Program-made: the position numbers and the translations under genes
Origin: Stenotrophomonas_A sp035539015
Lineage (GTDB): Bacteria > Pseudomonadota > Gammaproteobacteria > Xanthomonadales > Xanthomonadaceae
Length of the DNA stretch: 17,200 nucleotides
Assembly: GCA_035539015.1 (NCBI GenBank)
Contig: DATLJF010000243.1
Location: forward strand, 1-17,200
Direction: 5' to 3'
Shown here: piece by piece, positions 13,065 to 17,200 of the stretch
Layout of the letters: the number at the start of each line of letters is the position of its first letter
How positions within the stretch are numbered: the stretch's first letter is position 1
The notes under the pieces: generated by a model
The model's input: the letters and a program-made list of their open reading frames with translations, nothing else
The model's database searches: none
Told to the model about the DNA's origin: nothing

Positions 13065-13085
13065 CGCGCGCCGGTTTGGCGCGCG
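13065..13085. other. GC-rich hairpin in the thiS leader
   Basis: A perfect 8-bp stem (CGCGCGCC at 13065-13072 with GGCGCGCG at 13078-13085) has a GGTTT loop and ends 16 bp before the thiS start. It has no T-tract on the plus strand. It may affect access to the thiS start, for which no clear ribosome site is visible. I see no THI-box (TPP riboswitch) sequence around it. Confidence 0.4.
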
Positions 13086-13101
13086 ATGCGACAATGATGA
13101 C

Positions 13102-13302
13102 ATGGACATTCAACTCAATGGGCAACCGCGTCGGCTCGCCGCCGACACCACGCTGGCCGCGCTGCTCGGCGCCGAAGGTTTGGCCGAGCGCCGAGTGGCG
13201 GTCGAGATCAATGGCGAGATCGTGCCGCGCGGCCGCCATGCCGAACATCGCCTGCGCGAAGGTGACCAGGTGGAGATCGTGCACGCCCTCGGCGGCGGCT
13301 GA
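13102..13302 (+). CDS. thiS: ThiS, sulfur carrier for thiazole synthesis
   Basis: This 66-residue ubiquitin-like protein carries sulfur as a C-terminal thiocarboxylate to ThiG during synthesis of the thiamine thiazole. The features are a beta-grasp pattern beginning MDIQLNGQPRRL, the segment VAVEINGEIVPR, EGDQVEIVHALGGG near the end, and the required C-terminal Gly-Gly. Length is exactly typical. It lies 59 bp ahead of thiG on the same strand, forming the usual thiS-thiG pair. ThiF/MoeB and ThiC are not in the window, so activation of ThiS must be encoded elsewhere. Confidence 0.93.
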   Translation: MDIQLNGQPRRLAADTTLAALLGAEGLAERRVAVEINGEIVPRGRHAEHRLREGDQVEIVHALGGG

Positions 13303-13361
13303 GGCGCGCACGCGAGCGCCCCGCAGTGCCTGGCCACGATGGGATGGGTGATAATTGCGCG

Positions 13362-14156
13362 ATGAGCACCCTTACCCCCCCTGATTCGCTGGTGATTGCC
13401 GGCAAGACCTACCGTTCCCGCCTGCTGACCGGCACGGGCAAGTTCAAGGATCTCGAGGAGACGCGCGTGGCCACCGAGGCCGCGGGCGCGGAGATCGTGA
13501 CCCTGGCGATCCGCCGGGTGAACATCGGCCAGATCGCCGGCGAGCCCAACCTGCTCGACGCCTTGCCCCCGGACCGCTACACCATCCTGCCCAACACCGC
13601 CGGCTGCTACACCGCCGAAGACGCGGTGCGCACCTGCCGCCTGGCGCGCGAATTGCTGGACGGCCACAACCTCACCAAGCTCGAGGTCCTGGGCGACCAG
13701 AAGACCCTGTACCCGGACGTGGTGCAGACCCTCAAGGCCGCCGAGCTGCTGGTGGCCGACGGCTTCGAGGTGATGGTCTATACCAGCGACGACCCGATCC
13801 TGGCCAAGCGGCTGGAAGAGATCGGCTGCGTGGCCGTGATGCCGCTGGCCGCGCCGATCGGCTCGGGCCTGGGCATCCAGAACAAGTACAACCTGCTGCA
13901 GATCATCGAAGACGCGAAAGTGCCGATCATTGTCGATGCCGGCGTCGGCACCGCCTCGGACGCGGCCATCGCGATGGAACTGGGCTGCGATGGCGTGCTG
14001 ATGAACACCGCCATCGCCGGTGCGCGCAATCCCGTGTTGATGGCCAGCGCGATGCGCAAGGCGGTCGAAGCCGGGCGCGAGGCGTTCCTGGCCGGGCGCA
14101 TCCCGCGCAAGCGCTACGCCAGCGCATCCTCGCCGGTCGATGGCCTGATCGGCTGA
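13362..14156 (+). CDS. thiG: ThiG, thiazole synthase
   Basis: ThiG is a TIM-barrel enzyme that combines deoxyxylulose 5-phosphate, dehydroglycine or iminoglycine, and sulfur from ThiS to form the thiazole phosphate. The 264-residue product shows RLLTGTGKFKD near the start, IVTLAIRRVN (45-54), ILPNTAGCYTAEDAVR (75-90), the Schiff-base lysine K106 in NLTKLEVLGD, MPLAAPIGSGLGI, and the phosphate-binding end VDAGVGTASDAA with DGVLMNTAIAGARNPV. The frame is open 36 bp further upstream, but the ATG at 13362 gives the family's normal N-terminus. It is followed 10 bp later by trmB, a linkage I know from other gammaproteobacteria. All motifs are intact. Confidence 0.97.
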   Translation: MSTLTPPDSLVIAGKTYRSRLLTGTGKFKDLEETRVATEAAGAEIVTLAIRRVNIGQIAGEPNLLDALPPDRYTILPNTAGCYTAEDAVRTCRLARELLDGHNLTKLEVLGDQKTLYPDVVQTLKAAELLVADGFEVMVYTSDDPILAKRLEEIGCVAVMPLAAPIGSGLGIQNKYNLLQIIEDAKVPIIVDAGVGTASDAAIAMELGCDGVLMNTAIAGARNPVLMASAMRKAVEAGREAFLAGRIPRKRYASASSPVDGLIG

Positions 14157-14166
14157 TGCGCGCCCC

Positions 14167-14901
14167 ATGACCGACCCGTTTGCCAGCAGCGGCGCCAAGG
14201 CGCCGCCGAAACCCTTCACCGTGACCGAGGGCCGTCGCGAGGTCCGCAGCTTCGTGCTGCGCCAGGGGCGTTTCACCCCGGCCCAGCAGCGCGCGTTCGA
14301 CGACGCCTGGCCGCGTTTTGGCCTGAATTTCACCGGTGAGCCGCGCGATTTCGACGCGGTCTTCGGCCGCAACGCGCCCAAGGTGCTGGAGATCGGCTTC
14401 GGCAACGGCGCTGCGCTGCGCTTTGCCGCGCAGCAGGACCCCACGCGCGACTACATTGGCCTGGAGGTCCACGCCCCGGGCGTGGGCCGCCTGCTCAATG
14501 CGCTGGCCGAGGATGGCAGCGACAACGTCCGGCTCTATCATCACGACGCGGTCGAGGTGCTGGAAAAGGAAGTGGCCGACGCCAGCCTCGACGAGGTGCG
14601 GATCTACTTTCCGGACCCCTGGCACAAGAAGCGCCACAGCAAGCGCCGCCTGGTCCAACCGGCGTTCGCGGCGCTGCTGGTGCGCAAGCTGCGGCCGGGT
14701 GGCCGCCTGCACGCGGCCACCGACTGGCAGGACTACGCCGAGCAGATGTGGGACGTGCTCGACGCCACCGAGGGCCTGGTCAATCGCGCCGGCCCGCGCG
14801 GCCATGTACCGCGTCCACAATGGCGCCCGCAGACCCATTTCGAGACCCGCGGCCAGAAGCTTGGCCACGGCGTCTGGGATCTGCTCTACGATCGAACCTG
14901 A
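14167..14901 (+). CDS. trmB: TrmB, tRNA (guanine-46-N7)-methyltransferase
   Basis: TrmB transfers a methyl group from S-adenosylmethionine to N7 of G46 in the variable loop of many tRNAs. The 244-residue product has the basic segment VRSFVLRQGRFTPAQQRA, SAM motif I VLEIGFGNGAAL (73-84), IGLEVHAPGVGRLL (97-110), the family signature YFPDPWHKKRHSKRRL (147-162), LRPGGRLHAATD, and the terminal THFETRGQKLGHGVWDL. Length is normal. It starts 10 bp after the thiG stop and is probably translated from the same mRNA. The permease gene follows 30 bp later. The function is unrelated to thiamine; the linkage is one of position only. Confidence 0.96.
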   Translation: MTDPFASSGAKAPPKPFTVTEGRREVRSFVLRQGRFTPAQQRAFDDAWPRFGLNFTGEPRDFDAVFGRNAPKVLEIGFGNGAALRFAAQQDPTRDYIGLEVHAPGVGRLLNALAEDGSDNVRLYHHDAVEVLEKEVADASLDEVRIYFPDPWHKKRHSKRRLVQPAFAALLVRKLRPGGRLHAATDWQDYAEQMWDVLDATEGLVNRAGPRGHVPRPQWRPQTHFETRGQKLGHGVWDLLYDRT

Positions 14902-14931
14902 TTCGAGCGAGCACAGGACAACCGCCGCGAC

Positions 14932-16794
14932 ATGGAAACCGCGCTGACGCTGACCAACGACATGAAGCTCGTGCTGGCGTTGGTCGGCTTCACGATGGCG
15001 ATGTTCCTGTTCGAACGCATCCGCGCCGACGTGGTCGCGCTGATCGTGCTGGTGGTGCTCGGCGTCACCGGCTTGATCGCCCCAGAAGAGATCTTCGGCG
15101 GCTTTTCCGGTAACGCGGTCATCAGCATCATCGCCACCACCATCCTCGGCGCCGGGCTTGAACGCACCGGCGCCCTGAACCGGCTGGCCTCCTGGCTGCT
15201 GCGGCGCTCGCACGGCAGCGAGAAACGCTTGATGACGATGACCCTGGCCATCTCCGGGCTCAATTCGTCTTTCATGCAGAACCCGTCGGTGATGGCGTTG
15301 TACCTGCCGGTGGCCTCGCGCCTGGCCGCGCGCACCGGGCTGACCCTGCAGCGGCTGCTGCTGCCGATCGCGGCGGCCATCGTGACCGGCGGGGCGCTGA
15401 CCATGGTCGGCAACTCACCGTTGATCCTGCTCAACGACTTGTTGATGTCGGCCAACAACAACCTGCCTTCGGGCATGGCCACCATCGAGCCGTTGCGCAT
15501 GTTCGCGCCGCTGCCGATCGGCGTCGGCCTGCTGGTGGCGGTACTGCTGTATTTCCGCTACTACGGCGACCGCAAGCTGGTCGAGGAAGAAACGCTGGCC
15601 AATGACGGCGTCACGCCCTCGCGCACGGAGAGCTACTTCGCCAAGACCTATGGCATCGATGGCGACGTGTTCGAACTGGTGGTGAGCGCCGAGAGCCCGC
15701 TGGTCGGCATGACCCTGGGCGAAGCCGAAGCCGTGCACGACGCGCCGCTGATGCTGGCACTGAAGACTGGCAACGACACCCGCCTGGCACCGCCGGCCGA
15801 CATGCGCATCTGGGTTGGCAGCGTGCTCGGAGTGATGGGCGCGCGGCAGCACGTGGCCGACTTTGCGCAAAACCAGTTCCTGCGCATGTCCTCGCGCCTG
15901 CGCCATCTCGGCGACCTGTTCAATCCCAGCCGCGCCGGCATTTCCGAGGCGCTGATCCCGCCCAACTCGCGCTTCATCGGCAAGAGCGCCGGCGAGCTGC
16001 GGCTGCGCAAGCAAAGCGGCATCAGCCTGCTGGCGATCAACCGCGACAAGCAGGTGATCCGCGACGACGTGCGCCAGGAAAAACTGCGAGCCGGCGACAT
16101 GCTGGTGTTCCACAGCATCTGGCAGGACCTGGCGCAGGCAGCGGAAACGCGTGACTTCGTCGTGGTCACCGACTACCCCAAGGGCGAGCAGCGGCCGCAC
16201 AAGTTCAAGATCGCCATGGCGATCTTTGCCCTCACCATCCTCATCGCCCTGACCTCCAAGCTGCCGGTCTCGCTCACCCTGATGACCGGCGTGGCCGGCA
16301 TGCTGATCACCGGCGTGCTGCGCATGGACGAGGCCTATGCCTCGATCAACTGGAAGACCGTGTTCCTGATGGCCGGTCTGATCCCGCTGGGTTGGGCGAT
16401 GGACAGCAGCGGTACCGCGGCCTGGGTCGCCGGCCACACCATCGAGCGCCTGCCCGAGGGCGTGCCGGTGTGGGCGCTGGAGTTGGCGCTGGCGCTGCTG
16501 ACCACCGCGTTTTCGCTGGTGATCAGCCATGTTGGCGCGACCATCGTCATGGTGCCGATTGCGGTGAACCTGGCATTGGCCGCCGGCGGCAATCCGACCG
16601 CGTTCGCGCTGATCGTGGCGCTGTCGGCCTCCAACAACCTGATGACGGCCTCCAACCCGGTGATCTCGATGGTCGCCGGTCCGGCCAACTACACCCCGCG
16701 CGAGCTCTGGCGGGTGGGCGCGCCGTTGTCGCTGATCTATGTCTTGGTGATGGTCGGGGTCATCCACCTGATGACCTGGTCGGGCGCGCTGTAG
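14932..16794 (+). CDS. SLC13-type anion permease with two RCK_C (TrkA-C) domains
   Basis: This 620-residue inner-membrane transporter has the divided layout of the SLC13/ArsB-NhaD superfamily: an N-terminal membrane half (about 11-208), a soluble middle with two TrkA-C-like domains (about 240-312 and 333-412), then a second membrane half (about 424-617). Hallmarks are the paired re-entrant motifs MVGNSPLIL (158-166) and SASNNLMTASNP (565-575). The soluble pair (ESPLVGMTLGEAE and NSRFIGKSAGELRLRK) is typical of SAC1/SLT-like sulfate permeases and many unnamed bacterial members. The substrate cannot be told from sequence; sulfate or a dicarboxylate is likely. An AGGACA lies upstream of the ATG at rather long spacing. 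It follows trmB by 30 bp and converges on the Rieske gene with 3 bp between stop codons. Confidence 0.88.
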   Translation: METALTLTNDMKLVLALVGFTMAMFLFERIRADVVALIVLVVLGVTGLIAPEEIFGGFSGNAVISIIATTILGAGLERTGALNRLASWLLRRSHGSEKRLMTMTLAISGLNSSFMQNPSVMALYLPVASRLAARTGLTLQRLLLPIAAAIVTGGALTMVGNSPLILLNDLLMSANNNLPSGMATIEPLRMFAPLPIGVGLLVAVLLYFRYYGDRKLVEEETLANDGVTPSRTESYFAKTYGIDGDVFELVVSAESPLVGMTLGEAEAVHDAPLMLALKTGNDTRLAPPADMRIWVGSVLGVMGARQHVADFAQNQFLRMSSRLRHLGDLFNPSRAGISEALIPPNSRFIGKSAGELRLRKQSGISLLAINRDKQVIRDDVRQEKLRAGDMLVFHSIWQDLAQAAETRDFVVVTDYPKGEQRPHKFKIAMAIFALTILIALTSKLPVSLTLMTGVAGMLITGVLRMDEAYASINWKTVFLMAGLIPLGWAMDSSGTAAWVAGHTIERLPEGVPVWALELALALLTTAFSLVISHVGATIVMVPIAVNLALAAGGNPTAFALIVALSASNNLMTASNPVISMVAGPANYTPRELWRVGAPLSLIYVLVMVGVIHLMTWSGAL

Positions 16795-16797
16795 GCC

Positions 16798-17145
16798 TCA
16801 GGCCAGGCGTATTTCGCCGGCGGCCACGCTCACGGCCACCGCCCGCAGGCGGTCGCCGCGGCAGGGACCGGCAACACAATCGCCCTGCTGCAGTTCGAAC
16901 GAAGCGCCGTGCGCGGCGCACACCAGGTGCCCCTGCGCGCTCTTGAGGAACTGGCCGGGCGCCCAGTCCAGGCGTCTGCCGGCATGCGGGCAGATGTTCA
17001 ACCAGGCGCGCACCTGCTCGCCTTCGCGGTACAGCACCAACGACTCGGCATCGCCATCCACGCTGGCCTCCACCTCCAGGAAACCACCGTCGGCGATTTG
17101 GTCGAGGCGAGCGAGCGCGGGTGGATCAGAATCGGCGGCGGACAT
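16798..17145 (-). CDS. Small Rieske [2Fe-2S] protein
   Basis: The 115-residue product is a single Rieske domain of the ferredoxin type. Both cluster motifs are complete: C-P-H at 51-53 of this start (NICPHAGRRLDW) and, about 20 residues later, C-A-A-H (LVCAAHGASF). A QGDCVAGPCRGDRL loop follows. It has no signal peptide or membrane anchor, so it is cytoplasmic. Such proteins pass electrons to oxygenases or nitrite-reductase-like enzymes, but no partner is encoded nearby and the role is unknown. An alternative ATG at 17175 would add 10 residues. Neither start has a good ribosome site, and I chose the shorter because its N-terminus is more typical. It converges on the permease gene. Confidence 0.85.
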   Translation of the reverse strand: MSAADSDPPALARLDQIADGGFLEVEASVDGDAESLVLYREGEQVRAWLNICPHAGRRLDWAPGQFLKSAQGHLVCAAHGASFELQQGDCVAGPCRGDRLRAVAVSVAAGEIRLA

Positions 17146-17200
17146 GACAAAGTGACGGCACCCAGGGGGCGGCATTGTGGCATGGCGGGCCGGCGCCAGC

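Noticed and set aside
11349..13097. 582-codon plus-strand open frame
   Set aside because: Antisense to the GDSL autotransporter, which has catalytic blocks, a signal peptide and a barrel. The antisense product is low-complexity Gly/Ala/Val/Asp.
12936..13101. TPP riboswitch before thiS
   Set aside because: None of the THI-box consensus blocks (such as CTGAGA or ACCTGATC) can be found. Only a short GC hairpin is present.
15415..16767. 450-codon minus-strand open frame
   Set aside because: Antisense to the SLC13 permease, very rich in His/Gln/Arg, with no recognisable domain.

Overview
The window looks like chromosomal DNA of a xanthomonad-type gammaproteobacterium (family Xanthomonadaceae/Lysobacteraceae; genus not determined). 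The reasons are high G+C (sampled lines mostly 65-70%), the order pilR / pilB / pilA / divergent pilC-pilD-coaE, a ColR/ColS-type regulator pair just beyond coaE, and GTAG-headed REP palindromes of the kind described in Stenotrophomonas and Xanthomonas.

Layout. 1-6176 is a type IV pilus locus. It holds the 3' end of the sigma-54 activator gene pilR, the extension ATPase pilB and major pilin pilA (both on the minus strand, pilA with its own terminator and a recognisable -24/-12 promoter), then the divergent platform protein pilC, prepilin peptidase pilD and dephospho-CoA kinase coaE. 6177-6324 carries an inverted REP pair between convergent transcripts. 6325-8353 is the two-component pair colS/colR (minus, overlapping by 8 bp). 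8354-8750 is noncoding, with several inverted repeats. 8751-9236 is a small secreted protein of unknown function. 9445-10501 holds rimK and tRNA-Gly(CCC). 10545-11123 is noncoding and contains a pair of homologous 125-bp structured elements in inverted orientation. 11124-12935 is a GDSL-esterase autotransporter. 13102-14901 is thiS-thiG-trmB, followed by an SLC13-type permease with two RCK_C-like domains (14932-16794) and, convergent to it, a small Rieske protein (16798-17145).

How the genes work together. PilR would activate pilA from the sigma-54 promoter. PilD cleaves and methylates the pilin, and PilB and PilC drive assembly. ThiS and ThiG together build the thiazole half of thiamine. The remaining genes are mostly housekeeping.

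The most interesting signal is not a protein. It is the pair of 125-bp intergenic elements at 10581-10705 and 10842-10966. They share a nearly invariant 59-nt core (56/59 identical) inside stem arms that differ at many positions yet keep pairing, with seven double compensatory changes in the arms and one more in an inner hairpin. This looks like a repeat family whose folded form (RNA or single-stranded DNA) is under selection. I saw no defence system, phage, IS or CRISPR.
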